Below, in pieces: positions 1-10,731 of a DNA stretch of 64,000 nt. The stretch is from Sphaerisporangium perillae (lineage in GTDB: Bacteria > Actinomycetota > Actinomycetes > Streptosporangiales > Streptosporangiaceae). Location of the stretch: positions 62,001 to 126,000 of the forward strand of contig NZ_JALLPO010000019.1 in the NCBI RefSeq assembly GCF_023276435.1. Direction: 5' to 3'. Each line of letters opens with the position of its first letter. Positions within the stretch are counted from its first letter, which is position 1. A model generated the notes under the pieces. The model ran no database searches, had not been told where the DNA came from, and worked only from the letters and a program-made list of their open reading frames with translations. Both the position numbers and the translations under genes were made by a program.

Positions 1-225
1 GTGCTGGCCGGGCTCCAGGAGGCCGGAGTGCAGGCGCAGATCCACTACCCGGTCCCGGTGCACCTCCAGCCGGCGTTCCGCCACCTCGGCCACGGCCCCG
101 GCGACTTCCCCGTCGCCGAGAAGGCCGCCGGCGAGATCCTGTCCCTCCCGATGCACCCCCACCTCACTCCCGCCCAGCAGGAAGAGGTCGCGGAGACCCT
201 CGCCAAGGTCCTGGGACAACTCTGA
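1..225 (+). CDS. DegT/DnrJ/EryC1/StrS aminotransferase, C-terminal end (cut by window edge)
   Basis: Only the last 74 residues are present; the gene begins before the window, so the GTG at base 1 is probably internal. The segment IHYPVPVHLQPAF, then GPGDFPVAEKAA and LSLPMHPHLT, is the characteristic C-terminus of PLP-dependent sugar aminotransferases, which convert keto-sugar nucleotides to amino sugars. An N-acetyltransferase of the kind that acts after such an enzyme lies at 11739-12335, so the two might share an amino-sugar pathway, although katG and other unrelated genes separate them. A strong hairpin follows the stop codon. Confidence 0.85.
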   Translation: MLAGLQEAGVQAQIHYPVPVHLQPAFRHLGHGPGDFPVAEKAAGEILSLPMHPHLTPAQQEEVAETLAKVLGQL

Positions 226-231
226 CCCGAT

Positions 232-260
232 GCCGGATGGGACCCCTGGTCCCATCCGGC
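232..260. terminator. Hairpin terminator between convergent genes
   Basis: A perfect 13-bp stem (232-244 with 248-260) closes on a 3-base loop, seven bases after the aminotransferase stop. It lies between that gene and the oppositely oriented sigma-factor remnant, so it could act in both directions. There is no U-tract, as is usual in GC-rich actinomycetes. Confidence 0.8.
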
Positions 261-331
261 CGGCTTGCCAGGCCCGCCGCGGCCGGTCGCCCCGGCATCA
301 CCTGATCAACATGCCCCTGCGCGAAGTCGTG

Positions 332-900
332 TCAGGCGTCGAGAACGGCGAGATCGAGCCGGCGCAGACGATCCGGGTCGGCGATGATGTCGATTTCGGT
401 GATCTTGTCATCGGTGATCGTGAAGCCGAGTACCAGGAACAGCTTTCCGCGGGGAGCCATCACGAGTCCGACCGCCCCGTTCACCAGCGCCGGCTGGGAG
501 AACCGGACCCGCTCGGAGGCGGCGGACGCGCCCTTGGCCACGGCGTGGACGCCGCGGAGCACGATGGGTGCAGGGGTGGGGCCGGCCGCCCGGTCGGCTC
601 GGAGCACCACGTCCGGATCGAGCACGGCGACCAGCGCGTCGAAGTCCCCGCCACGGGAGGCGGCCAGGAAGGCCTCGACGACTCGACGCTGGCGGGTCAG
701 ATCGGCGTCGGGCACCGAGGCGCCCCCTCTGACCCGGCGGCGGGCGCGGCTCGCGAGTTGCCGCGCCGCCGCCGGGGACCGATCGATCATCACCGCGATC
801 TCCTCGAACGGCACGGCGAACATGTCGTGCAGCACGAACGCGAGCCGCTCGGCCGGCGACAGCGCCTCCAGTACCACCAGCAGCGCCAGCCCGACCGAGG
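332..900 (-). pseudogene. ECF41/SigJ-type sigma factor, 5'-truncated remnant
   Basis: The readable part begins near base 900 with LALLVVLEALSPAERLAFVL, continues through a sigma region 4 helix-turn-helix (EEIAVMIDRSPAAARQLASRARRR) and ends in a SnoaL-like C-terminal domain closing with DPDRLRRLDL. That is the region 4 plus SnoaL order of ECF41 sigma factors. Region 2, which binds core polymerase and the -10 element, and the linker are missing. The frame stays open to an ATG at 1018, but the extra N-terminal residues match nothing in the family and lie opposite another gene's remnant. It is almost certainly non-functional as a sigma factor. Confidence 0.85.
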
Positions 901-907
901 CGGCTAC

Positions 908-1093
908 CTGCGGGCAAGTCGCAAGCACCGGCTGATCATGTCGGTCAGGACCCCCGGCAAGGCCGCCGCCGCATACCGGGCCGGCGCCAACCTCGCCCCC
1001 GAACGGGCCGTCGGCCACCGAACCTGGGAGGACTTCCTGGCGGAGACGGTGAACCAGTGCCCGTCAGGCGGCGTTCCCCCCGTTGTAGCGTGA
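908..1093 (+). pseudogene. NmrA/SDR-type NAD(P)-binding oxidoreductase, C-terminal remnant
   Basis: The plus-strand frame from about 908 reads YLRASRKHRL, then PGKAAAAYRAGANLAPERAV and RTWEDFLAE, before the stop at 1091. This resembles the C-terminus of NmrA-like NAD(P)-binding oxidoreductases. The Rossmann core and start are absent. It abuts the 5'-truncated sigma gene head to head, as expected if one deletion removed both 5' halves of a divergent pair. ECF41 sigma factors are known to be linked to oxidoreductase/epimerase-type genes, which fits. Confidence 0.65.
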
Positions 1094-1146
1094 CGCGCCG
1101 CGACGTCGCGCTGGAGGCGGACGATATCGAGATCCTTCGGACCGAG

Positions 1147-1184
1147 GACGTCCAGGCCGGCCGGCGCCGGCCGGCCTGGACGTC
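1147..1184. terminator. 38-base perfect palindrome downstream of katG
   Basis: Arms of 19 bp (1147-1165 and 1166-1184) are perfectly complementary with no spacer, and almost entirely G/C. It starts 13 bases beyond the katG stop codon, the expected place for the furA-katG transcript terminator. It would fold as a very stable hairpin or, in duplex DNA, could extrude as a cruciform. Confidence 0.8.
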
Positions 1185-1197
1185 ATGATCCTCGTGA

Positions 1198-3898
<2,701 letters not shown>

Positions 3899-3963
3899 AG
3901 CGCCAAACCTACCGTCATAAACACGAACCGTACAAGATAACGAATAGTCCAAGTCTAGTGCCG
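3899..3963 (-). promoter_or_regulatory. AT-rich furA-katG promoter/operator region
   Basis: About 60 bases immediately upstream of furA are clearly AT-richer than the surroundings and contain GTTATC and GACTATTC-like segments reading toward furA. Fur-family proteins bind AT-rich operators and usually autoregulate. The placement supports a promoter/operator, but I cannot define exact -10/-35 or Fur boxes. Confidence 0.5.
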
Positions 3964-4041
3964 CGCCAGGCGACGTCGTGGCGTGACGCGCCGTCGCTGG
4001 CCGACCCGGAAGGCAACGAGTTCTGCCTCCAGGAGTCCTGA
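3964..4041 (+). pseudogene. VOC/glyoxalase-fold protein, C-terminal scrap
   Basis: A plus-strand frame ending at TGA 4039-4041 reads WRDAPSLADPEGNEFCLQES. LADPEGNEFCLQ is the hallmark C-terminal beta-strand of small VOC (glyoxalase/bleomycin-resistance) proteins, including the metal-ligand-type Glu. Only about 25 codons survive and no start is present. The scrap abuts the furA promoter, so the rest of the gene was probably lost when these sequences were joined. Confidence 0.6.
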
Positions 4042-4050
4042 GAGGCGGGG

Positions 4051-4323
4051 TCAGCGGCGGGCGGAGGCGAGGCCGGGTGGGGCGGCGGCGAGGGCCTTCT
4101 GGATGGCCTCGATCAGGGCGAGCGCCGACTCCTCGGTGAGCTCGACCGCCACCCGCGCGGACGGGCCCTCGGCCGGGTTGGTGAAGTCGATGTTCACCGT
4201 GTGCTCGTGGCAGGCATGGTAGGGGTGGTCGACGTAGACGGCGCCATTGCTGAGGGTGAACCAGCCCGAGCCTCCCTTGCCCGCGCCGTCGAGTTCGATC
4301 TTCTCGGTGAGGTAGGTGCACAT
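4051..4323 (-). CDS. DUF6295-like small protein
   Basis: A 90-residue protein starting MCTYLTEKIELDGAGKG, with GWFTLSNGAVYVDHPYHACH and a C-terminal helix. From memory it matches the DUF6295 family; no biochemical role is known to me. The conserved Cys2 and the H/C-rich centre (DHPYHACHEH) look like a potential metal site, which is only an impression. The ATG has an AGGAG site five bases upstream. It begins 12 bases after the dienelactone hydrolase stop and is almost certainly co-transcribed with it, a pairing that suggests a linked role. Confidence 0.75.
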   Translation of the reverse strand: MCTYLTEKIELDGAGKGGSGWFTLSNGAVYVDHPYHACHEHTVNIDFTNPAEGPSARVAVELTEESALALIEAIQKALAAAPPGLASARR

Positions 4324-4335
4324 GGGGGTCTCCTG

Positions 4336-5079
4336 TCAGGCGCCGAGGTGGCGGCCGTAGAAATCGAAGATCTTCTTCCAGCCGTCCACCGCGGCGGCCG
4401 GACGGTAGGCGGGACGGTCCACGGAGAAGAACGCGTGCCCGGCACCCGGGTAGGTGTGGAACTCGTGCTCCTTGCCCAGCTTCTCCAGCTCGGCGGAGAG
4501 CGTGGCGACCTCGTCCGGCGCGGGGAAGGAGTCCTCCTCGCCGAACAGCCCCAGCAGCGGGCAGGACAGGTCGCCGGCCTTGGAGATCAGCGGTGTGGCC
4601 TTGAGCGGGAATTCCGCGGGCGGTTCCTTCGTCACGAAGGCGCCGTAGCAGTCCACCGCCGCGTCGAGCGGGAGCGAGCAGGCGACCAGGAACGCCTGCC
4701 GGCCGCCCGAGCAGTACCCGATCACGCCGATCTTGCCGTTGGCGTGGTCGAGGGAGTTGAGATACGCCGCCGCCCCCGCGACGTCGCCTACGAGCTGCTC
4801 GTCGGGCACCCCGCCCGCCGCCCGCGCGGCTGCGGCCTGGTCGTCCGGGCTGACGCCGGCGCCCTGGCGCGAGTAGAGGTTCGGGCAGACCGCCGCGTAC
4901 CCGTGCGCCGCGAATTTGCGGACGATCTCCTTGGTGGCGTTGTCGTATCCCGGCAGGTGGTGGATCACCACCACGCCGCCGCGCGGGGTGTCGCCGAGCG
5001 GCCGGGCGAGGTACGCCTCCAGCTCGGCCTGCTCGTGCCCGCTGAGCGTGACCGTACCGGCCCATATCGCGTCGTTCAT
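4336..5079 (-). CDS. Dienelactone hydrolase family protein
   Basis: A 247-residue cytoplasmic alpha/beta hydrolase of usual family length. The nucleophile elbow GYCSGG places C123, which replaces the more common serine and is diagnostic of dienelactone hydrolases. The rest of the triad is D183 (GEEDSF) and H215 (GAGHAF). Classical members open dienelactones in chlorocatechol breakdown, but many actinomycete paralogues act on unknown esters and no aromatic-degradation genes lie nearby. The ATG at 5079 is set by GAGGAGG seven bases upstream. It heads a two-gene unit with the DUF6295 protein and is divergent from the methyltransferase at 5281. Confidence 0.9.
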   Translation of the reverse strand: MNDAIWAGTVTLSGHEQAELEAYLARPLGDTPRGGVVVIHHLPGYDNATKEIVRKFAAHGYAAVCPNLYSRQGAGVSPDDQAAAARAAGGVPDEQLVGDVAGAAAYLNSLDHANGKIGVIGYCSGGRQAFLVACSLPLDAAVDCYGAFVTKEPPAEFPLKATPLISKAGDLSCPLLGLFGEEDSFPAPDEVATLSAELEKLGKEHEFHTYPGAGHAFFSVDRPAYRPAAAVDGWKKIFDFYGRHLGA

Positions 5080-5280
5080 GCCTATGCCTCCTCATGATTC
5101 ACGGGACCCGGTTCTCCGTCCGCGCCAGCGCTTGCCCGCGAAAGATCCCGTACGCCGGGAAATAGTACTTACTTCAACTTTCGACCCGGGCCAGCGCCTT
5201 TCCACACGCCTGCCCCCACCGTCGACGGCGACGGCTCAGGGCTCACCTGGGAGCGGGGATCCCAGGTCTACATTGGAGGA

Positions 5281-6096
5281 GTGGGCACCGAGAAGGTCCA
5301 CCTCACCGGGGACAAGGAGACCCTCCTCGCCACCTTGTACGGACGCGCCGTGCACAGCCGCACGGAGGACCCGGTTCTCCGGGACCCCCTCGCCGAGCGG
5401 GCCGTCGAGCGCATCGACTACGACTTCTCCAAACTCAAGATGCGCGCCACCGACGCACTGAGCGTTGCCATCCGCGCGAAGACCTTCGACAACCTCACCG
5501 CCGCCCATCTCGCCCGCGATCCGGACACGACGGTCATCCACCTGGCCTGCGGCCTCGACACCCGCGTCTACCGCCTCGACCCGCCCGGGACCGTCCGATG
5601 GTTCGACGTCGACTACCCCGACATCATCAACCTCCGCGAACGCCTCTTCCCACCTCGGCCCGGCTACACGATGATCGGCCTGCCGGCCACGGATCCCAGA
5701 TGGCCGGAATGGGTGCCGCCCGATCGTCCGGTGCTGGTCGTGGCCGAGGGCCTGACGATGTACCTCACCACCGAGGAGGTCCACGCCCTCCTGCGCCGGA
5801 TCACCGACCGGTTTCCCTCCGGCGAGATCATGTTCGACGCGCTCAGCAGCCTGGCCGTCAAGCTCAGCCGCTTCCAGCCCGCCATCAGGGCCACCGGCGC
5901 CACCCTCCGTTGGGGCCTAGACGACCCCGCCGAACCGACCGCCGACAACCCCCGCCTCCATCTGGCCGACGAGCTGTTCTTCTCCGACGTTCCCGAGGTC
6001 GAACGCTTCCCGGCCGGCTACCGCGCCGCCCTGGCGGTGATGAACCGCTTCTACTTCCTCCGCAAGGTCGGCCGCATCCTCCACTACCGGTTCTGA
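5281..6096 (+). CDS. Class I SAM-dependent methyltransferase, leucine carboxyl methyltransferase (LCM) type
   Basis: 271 residues. The SAM site is HLACGLDTRVYR (88-98) followed by the acidic loop WFDVDYPDI (107-115), the signature of the LCM/PPM-like family that is abundant in actinomycetes and often linked to secondary metabolism. The motif FVVAEGLTMYL seen in relatives appears here as VVAEGLTMYLT. The substrate cannot be read from sequence. The GTG at 5281 has GGAGGA almost touching it, closer than ideal, but no better start exists upstream. The gene stands alone between the divergent hydrolase operon and the exopolysaccharide region. Confidence 0.88.
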   Translation: MGTEKVHLTGDKETLLATLYGRAVHSRTEDPVLRDPLAERAVERIDYDFSKLKMRATDALSVAIRAKTFDNLTAAHLARDPDTTVIHLACGLDTRVYRLDPPGTVRWFDVDYPDIINLRERLFPPRPGYTMIGLPATDPRWPEWVPPDRPVLVVAEGLTMYLTTEEVHALLRRITDRFPSGEIMFDALSSLAVKLSRFQPAIRATGATLRWGLDDPAEPTADNPRLHLADELFFSDVPEVERFPAGYRAALAVMNRFYFLRKVGRILHYRF

Positions 6097-6182
6097 GGCC
6101 CGGCTCAGGAGACTGATGGCCGAGCCGAGCCGAGCGAGCCGGGCGGCGTACCCGGAGACGTCATGGGTCAGGCCCGCCGTAC

Positions 6183-6276
6183 TCAGGTTGAGTACTCCCA
6201 CCGCTCGTCGTACACCGCCGGCGACAGGTCGAGGTCCACCCGGGTACCCTCGGGCCCGGGGCAATGAGGCGCCCGA
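6183..6276 (-). other. Possible C-terminal gene remnant
   Basis: A minus-strand frame ending at TGA 6183-6185 reads VDLDLSPAVYDERWEYST, which looks like real protein rather than random GC-rich frame. No start is present and I do not recognise the family. The remaining 6097-6313 interval shows nothing else. Confidence 0.2.
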
Positions 6277-6313
6277 CTGACTCCTCTTGCCCTACCGGTC
6301 GCGGCGAGTCAGC

Positions 6314-7672
6314 TCAGGCGTCCGGCACGTACATCTCGCGGGGTGCCTGGGTCTGGAGGCGCCAGAGGGCGCCGCAGCAGCCGAGGATGAGGAACATCAC
6401 GTTCGTGATCATCGGGAAGCTGAACGCGTCGAAGGTGCCGAAGCCGAAGATGGCGACCGCGGTGGAGGCCGCGAAGCACTGGGCGAGGTGGCGGGTCTCC
6501 TCGTCGATCGCGGCGCGCCTGGCCCGCCGGGCCAGCGTCCACCCGGCCAGCAGGAAGACGATCAGCGCGAGCAGGCCGACGAGGCCGGTCTCAAGGGCCG
6601 ACATGAGGTACTGGTTGTCGATGACGCGGTAGATGCGCGGAAGGTAGGTGGCGAAGCCCTGCCCGAAGAACGGGCGTTGCGTCACCGCCTCGACCACCGC
6701 GTCGTAGTCGCCGGTGCGCGTGGTGGAGTTCTCATCCGACCCGATGACGGAGACGAGGTTCAGCACGGTGCCGATGAGGCCGGGGATGACCAGGCGCATC
6801 ACGATCGCGGCGGCGCCGAAGATGAGCGTCGCCCGCAGCCGCCACTCCGGCGGCCAGGTGGGCAGCAGCACGAGCATGACGACGAACAGGCCGAGGATCG
6901 CCGAGCGGGAGACGCTCATCGGCAGCGCGCCGGCGATGAGCACCACCATCAGCCACCGCTTGCGGCGCTGCTCGGGAATGCGGCAGTAGATCGCTCCATG
7001 CAGAGCGAGCGGCAGCACGGCGGCCAGGACGACGCCGAGCTCGATGGGGTGGGTGGCGGTGCCGGCCGGGCGGAAGAAGCCCTCGCGCTCGAACAGCACG
7101 GCCGAGCCCTTCTCGACGAGGCCGGGGAGGGCGAGGTACTGGGTGACCTCGATGCCGGTGAAGAACTGGATCATCGCGATGAACGCGGGGAACGACGCTC
7201 CCATCACGATGCGGTGCCGCAGCGTCTCCAGCCGGTCCATGCTGTTGATGCCGTCCGCGGTGACCAGGGCGATGCCCGCCCAGCCCGCGACCAGCACGAG
7301 GCCGAGGTCGGCGGCGTTCACCTCGTCCGCCGACAGCGGGCGGGTGGTGGCCGCGACGTAGCTCGCCAGCACGGCCAGGGCGAAGAAGACGATGACGGGG
7401 CGCACCGGCTGCGGACCGCGGATCGGGGTCCAGCGCGGCGACAGCGTGGACAGCAGGTACCAGACCAGCAGCAGCACGGCGACCATCGACGAGGGCGAGC
7501 CCGCGCCGCCGAGTGGGCCGACCACGTAGCGGGCCGGCATCACGAACAGGATGATCAGGAAGAACGTGATGATCGTCACCGGGTCGACGCGGGCCTTTGA
7601 CGGCTTGGCCCGGCGTTCCGGCGGCAGACCGGCGGAGTGGTGGACGGGAGCGGCCTGCGACGTGCTGGTCAC
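6314..7672 (-). CDS. O-antigen ligase/polymerase (Wzy/WaaL-like) membrane protein
   Basis: A 452-residue protein with about ten to twelve hydrophobic segments and the long central extracytoplasmic loop typical of the O-antigen ligase/Wzy_C superfamily (the segment RSAILGLFVVMLVL follows the loop). Members join or polymerise lipid-linked oligosaccharides outside the membrane. It overlaps the upstream Wzz-like gene by four bases (ATGA), so the two are translationally coupled; a polymerase next to a chain-length regulator is the expected Wzy-dependent pairing. It is the last gene of the exopolysaccharide locus on this side. Polymerase versus ligase activity cannot be separated by eye. Confidence 0.87.
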   Translation of the reverse strand: MTSTSQAAPVHHSAGLPPERRAKPSKARVDPVTIITFFLIILFVMPARYVVGPLGGAGSPSSMVAVLLLVWYLLSTLSPRWTPIRGPQPVRPVIVFFALAVLASYVAATTRPLSADEVNAADLGLVLVAGWAGIALVTADGINSMDRLETLRHRIVMGASFPAFIAMIQFFTGIEVTQYLALPGLVEKGSAVLFEREGFFRPAGTATHPIELGVVLAAVLPLALHGAIYCRIPEQRRKRWLMVVLIAGALPMSVSRSAILGLFVVMLVLLPTWPPEWRLRATLIFGAAAIVMRLVIPGLIGTVLNLVSVIGSDENSTTRTGDYDAVVEAVTQRPFFGQGFATYLPRIYRVIDNQYLMSALETGLVGLLALIVFLLAGWTLARRARRAAIDEETRHLAQCFAASTAVAIFGFGTFDAFSFPMITNVMFLILGCCGALWRLQTQAPREMYVPDA

Positions 7673-8826
7673 CGACCCGGCCTGGTCGGGTCGAACACGA
7701 CGTACGGCTCATCGTCGGCGTCGCCCGGCGAGGAGCGCGCGTGGGAGCCATGCCGCGCGCCCGGCCCGGACGACGAGCCGCCGTCCGACCGGGACGCCTG
7801 GCCCGAGCGTGATCCGTTGCCGGACGTGCCGCCCGCCCCGGAGGCCGAACCCGAGGGCGGGGCGCCACGCGGACGGTCCTTGTCGTCGGACCACACGTAC
7901 AGGTCGTCCTGCTCCTTGATCACCGGCATCGGGGCGGTGTAGCCCTCCTCAAGGGCCTCCTGCTCCGCCCAGGGGTCACGGGGCTCGGCGGGCGGTGCCT
8001 GCCTGCCCGGGGACGGTGTGGAGGTGATCCGGCGGTCGTAGACCCGCGGCTCGGGAGGCTCGATGGGCCTCGGGGTCCGGGCAGGGGGCCTGGTGCGCGG
8101 CATGCCGCCGTTGGCGGGACGCGTCGCCGGCCCGCCGGTGGATCGGGGGACGCGCTGCGGGTGCGAGGGCGCCAGCGGGGGCTGGCCCACCCTCGTGGTT
8201 CCCTGGTCGGGCTGGGCGAGCCGCCGCCGCTTCTGCGCCAGCGACTCCAGGAACAGCGGCACGCCGATCGTCACCAGCATGCCGCCCGCGAAGATGATCA
8301 CAAGGAGCCGGATCTTCTTCTCCGGGGTCAGCTCGGCCTTGTCGCTGGAGGTGACCAGCTCGGCCCGGATGGTGGCGTCCGGCAGGATCGCGGACTTCTG
8401 CTGCATCTCGGTCAGCCGTTCCTGGCTGAGCGTGGCGAGCGTCTCCATCGTGGCCTGGGCGATCTTGGGATCGGGGCCCGTGGCGCTGATGTCGAGCAGC
8501 GGCCCGCGGGAGTCCTGGGCGAGCCCCACGGTGAACTCGGCCGTCTTGCCCTCGTCCTTGAGCGTCTGCAGGGTGCGCTCGTCGCTCATGCCGCGGGAGA
8601 TGACCTCGGCGGTGATGGTGAGCGAGGCGTCGAACGCCAGCCAGGGGTTGCCTCCGACGGGCTGGGAGCCCTTCCTGGACGACAGGAAGACGACGGTGGC
8701 CTTCGACTCGTACTGCCAGGGGATGGCTATCAGCGCTCCGACCGTCGCGACGATGGTCACCGCGAGCAACGCGACGGTCACCGGCCATCGCCGCAGCAGT
8801 GCCCGCAGCGAATCAAGCAGGTCCAT
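7669..8826 (-). CDS. Wzz-like polysaccharide chain-length determinant with long cytoplasmic tail
   Basis: 385 residues. TM1 (about 17-35) and TM2 (about 172-194) flank an extracytoplasmic domain of some 135 residues containing the coiled segment LATLSQERLTEMQQKSAI. This is the topology of Wzz/polysaccharide co-polymerase proteins that set polymer length. After TM2 comes an unusual tail of about 190 residues rich in Pro, Arg, Gly and Ser, probably disordered, with no Walker motif, so it is not a fused BY-kinase. It is coupled to the polymerase/ligase by an ATGA overlap. It is divergent from a second, shorter Wzz-like gene at 9001. Confidence 0.85.
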   Translation of the reverse strand: MDLLDSLRALLRRWPVTVALLAVTIVATVGALIAIPWQYESKATVVFLSSRKGSQPVGGNPWLAFDASLTITAEVISRGMSDERTLQTLKDEGKTAEFTVGLAQDSRGPLLDISATGPDPKIAQATMETLATLSQERLTEMQQKSAILPDATIRAELVTSSDKAELTPEKKIRLLVIIFAGGMLVTIGVPLFLESLAQKRRRLAQPDQGTTRVGQPPLAPSHPQRVPRSTGGPATRPANGGMPRTRPPARTPRPIEPPEPRVYDRRITSTPSPGRQAPPAEPRDPWAEQEALEEGYTAPMPVIKEQDDLYVWSDDKDRPRGAPPSGSASGAGGTSGNGSRSGQASRSDGGSSSGPGARHGSHARSSPGDADDEPYVVFDPTRPGR

Positions 8827-9000
8827 AATGTCCCTTCACCCCCGCCCGGCCGGCCATCTCTGCCATTCCCACCCCGCCGAGCCGCCGAGATAGGACGCGC
8901 GAGACCCTCGGCGCGTTGTCACGCCTTCAAGTGTTTCCTCTGCGTGCTTTCTTTACCAGGCCCGGCCCAAAACTCCGTACTCCTGTGCCACGATGTGACC

Positions 9001-9684
9001 GTGCGAAGGCGAGTGGTTGTGCGGTGCTGCTGCCTGGCGCTGATCTTCCTGGTCGCCGCCTCCGCGGTGGCCTGGGTCAGATACAGGTCACCTCTTTACC
9101 AGAGTTCTCTCACGATCGCGTTCATCACCAAGACCAACCACTTCCAGGGTGAGGTCTACGACCACTTCACCGACAACCACATCTACATGGCCCTGGCCAC
9201 GGCCCGGTTCTTCGACAACCCGAGCACGCAGGAGCGCCTCCGCGCCATGGGGGGAACCGCCGCCTTCCATTACAAGGTGGCCCATTGGGGCAACGAGGAG
9301 CTCCCGGTATACGGCCAGCCGTACGCCACCTTGCAGACCCTGTCGGATGACCCCAAGGAGTCGATCGACACGCTCAACCTGGCACTCCAGCTCCTCACCC
9401 AGAAGCTGCAGCGCCTGCAGACCTCGGCGGGCGCCAGCGGGCGGGTGATGATCAAGTGGGAGCCCATCGGCTCGATCATCGGGCCCGATCGGCAGTCGCT
9501 CCAGCGGGGCCGCGCCACGGCCGGCATCGCGCTCATCACGATCCTGTCCTCGGTCGTCGCCATGACCGCGACCCGCGACCGGAGCGGCGGCCAGGGGCCC
9601 CGGCCCATCCCGCCGCGTGAGGCGACCGCGACACGCCCGGTACGCCGGCGACCGCCTCGCGTCGGGGCGAGCACGAACATATAG
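9001..9684 (+). CDS. Short Wzz-like membrane protein
   Basis: A GTG start gives 227 residues: TM1 about 8-26, an extracytoplasmic domain of about 145 residues (SPLYQSSLTIAFITKT resembles the Wzz entry strand), TM2 about 173-190 and a short basic tail. Topology matches chain-length determinants, but sequence similarity to its divergent neighbour at 7669-8826 is low. GTG at 8995 is an alternative start. No ATP-binding motif is present. The role is inferred from topology and from its place in the exopolysaccharide locus. Confidence 0.7.
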   Translation: MRRRVVVRCCCLALIFLVAASAVAWVRYRSPLYQSSLTIAFITKTNHFQGEVYDHFTDNHIYMALATARFFDNPSTQERLRAMGGTAAFHYKVAHWGNEELPVYGQPYATLQTLSDDPKESIDTLNLALQLLTQKLQRLQTSAGASGRVMIKWEPIGSIIGPDRQSLQRGRATAGIALITILSSVVAMTATRDRSGGQGPRPIPPREATATRPVRRRPPRVGASTNI

Positions 9685-9762
9685 ATCTGATCGGGAACAG
9701 CCGACCACGCTCCGGGCGATCCCGCTGTGGAGCGTTCCGCAGACCTACGACCTGGAGTTTCG

Positions 9763-10683
9763 GTGCCCTTTTCGCTGCCGCGCCGGTTCACCCTGCTCAC
9801 CGTCCTGCTCGTGCTCGGCGGCGCGGCCGCCACGGGCTGCGGCAGCGGCGCGGCCGACGACGGGCGCGACCTGACCCCGGGGCAGACGCGCCAGCCGGAG
9901 GCCCGCCCCTCCCCCACCAGTGACGGCTTTCCCTCCGCGGCGACCACTGGGCTGCGTCCTGGCGTCGCGCTCAAGAAGGTCGGCGAGGTGACCGTGCTGA
10001 AGCCGGGCGCCGTGGTCGAGAACCTCGAGGTGCACGGGAAGCTCAACATCAAGGCCGACAACGTGACGGTGCGCAACGTGCGGGTGATCGGCGAGGGCGA
10101 CTGGTCGATCATCCAGGCGGAGGGCGCGTCCGGCGCGGTGATCGAGAACTGCGAGATCTCCGGTGACGGGGTGGTCAAGGCCCAGTGGGGCGTCCTGAAC
10201 CAGGGCGGGGACATCACGGTCCGGCGGGCGAACATCCACACCGTGTCGAACTCCGTCGGCACCGACCACGGGCTGATCGAGGACTCCTACATGCACGACT
10301 TCAAGGAGTACCCCGGCGACCACGTGACCGGGCCGCAGATCAACGGATCGCCGCAGAAGGGCCTGTCCCTGACGATCCGCCACAACACGATCCTCAACCA
10401 GATCTCGCAGACCTCGGCCATCTCGATCTATCAGGACTTCAGCAGGGCCCACGACGTGCTCATCGAACGTAACCTTCTGGGCGGCGGGGGCTACACGCTC
10501 TACGGCGGGCAGGGGAAGTTCGGCACACCGACCGACATTCGCGTCATCGGGAACGTCTTCACCCGGCGCCTGTTCCCCAAGGGCGGCTTCTGGGGGCCGG
10601 TGACCTACTTCGACGCCAAGGGCAAGGGCAACCGCTTCGAGGGCAACGTCTGGGAGGGCACCGGCGAACCGGTCAGCGGCTGA
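9763..10683 (+). CDS. Lipoprotein with right-handed parallel beta-helix
   Basis: 306 residues from GTG 9763 (purine-rich site a few bases upstream). The signal sequence RRFTLLTVLLVLGGAAATGC ends in a lipobox with C26, so the protein is probably lipid-anchored outside the cell. A Pro/Thr-rich linker is followed by repeated beta-helix rungs (IKADNVTVRNVRVIG, VIENCEISGDGV, ITVRRANIH, LIEDSYMHDF, LTIRHNTILNQ) like those of polysaccharide lyases, epimerases and right-handed parallel beta-helix proteins. This suggests binding or processing of an extracellular polysaccharide, consistent with the locus. No catalytic residues can be assigned. It converges on the beta-propeller gene with a shared hairpin. 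Confidence 0.82.
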   Translation: MPFSLPRRFTLLTVLLVLGGAAATGCGSGAADDGRDLTPGQTRQPEARPSPTSDGFPSAATTGLRPGVALKKVGEVTVLKPGAVVENLEVHGKLNIKADNVTVRNVRVIGEGDWSIIQAEGASGAVIENCEISGDGVVKAQWGVLNQGGDITVRRANIHTVSNSVGTDHGLIEDSYMHDFKEYPGDHVTGPQINGSPQKGLSLTIRHNTILNQISQTSAISIYQDFSRAHDVLIERNLLGGGGYTLYGGQGKFGTPTDIRVIGNVFTRRLFPKGGFWGPVTYFDAKGKGNRFEGNVWEGTGEPVSG

Positions 10684-10731
10684 CACGGACCTCGGCCGTG
10701 ACGCTCGCACATTCGGCACGGCCGCGTGTCA
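10681..10731. terminator. Bidirectional hairpin joining two convergent stop codons
   Basis: Outer arms TGACACG (10681-10687) and CGTGTCA (10725-10731), then, after a 5-base bulge, inner arms CGGCCGTG (10693-10700) and CACGGCCG (10717-10724). The TGA stops of both convergent genes form the two ends of the outer stem. Confidence 0.8.
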
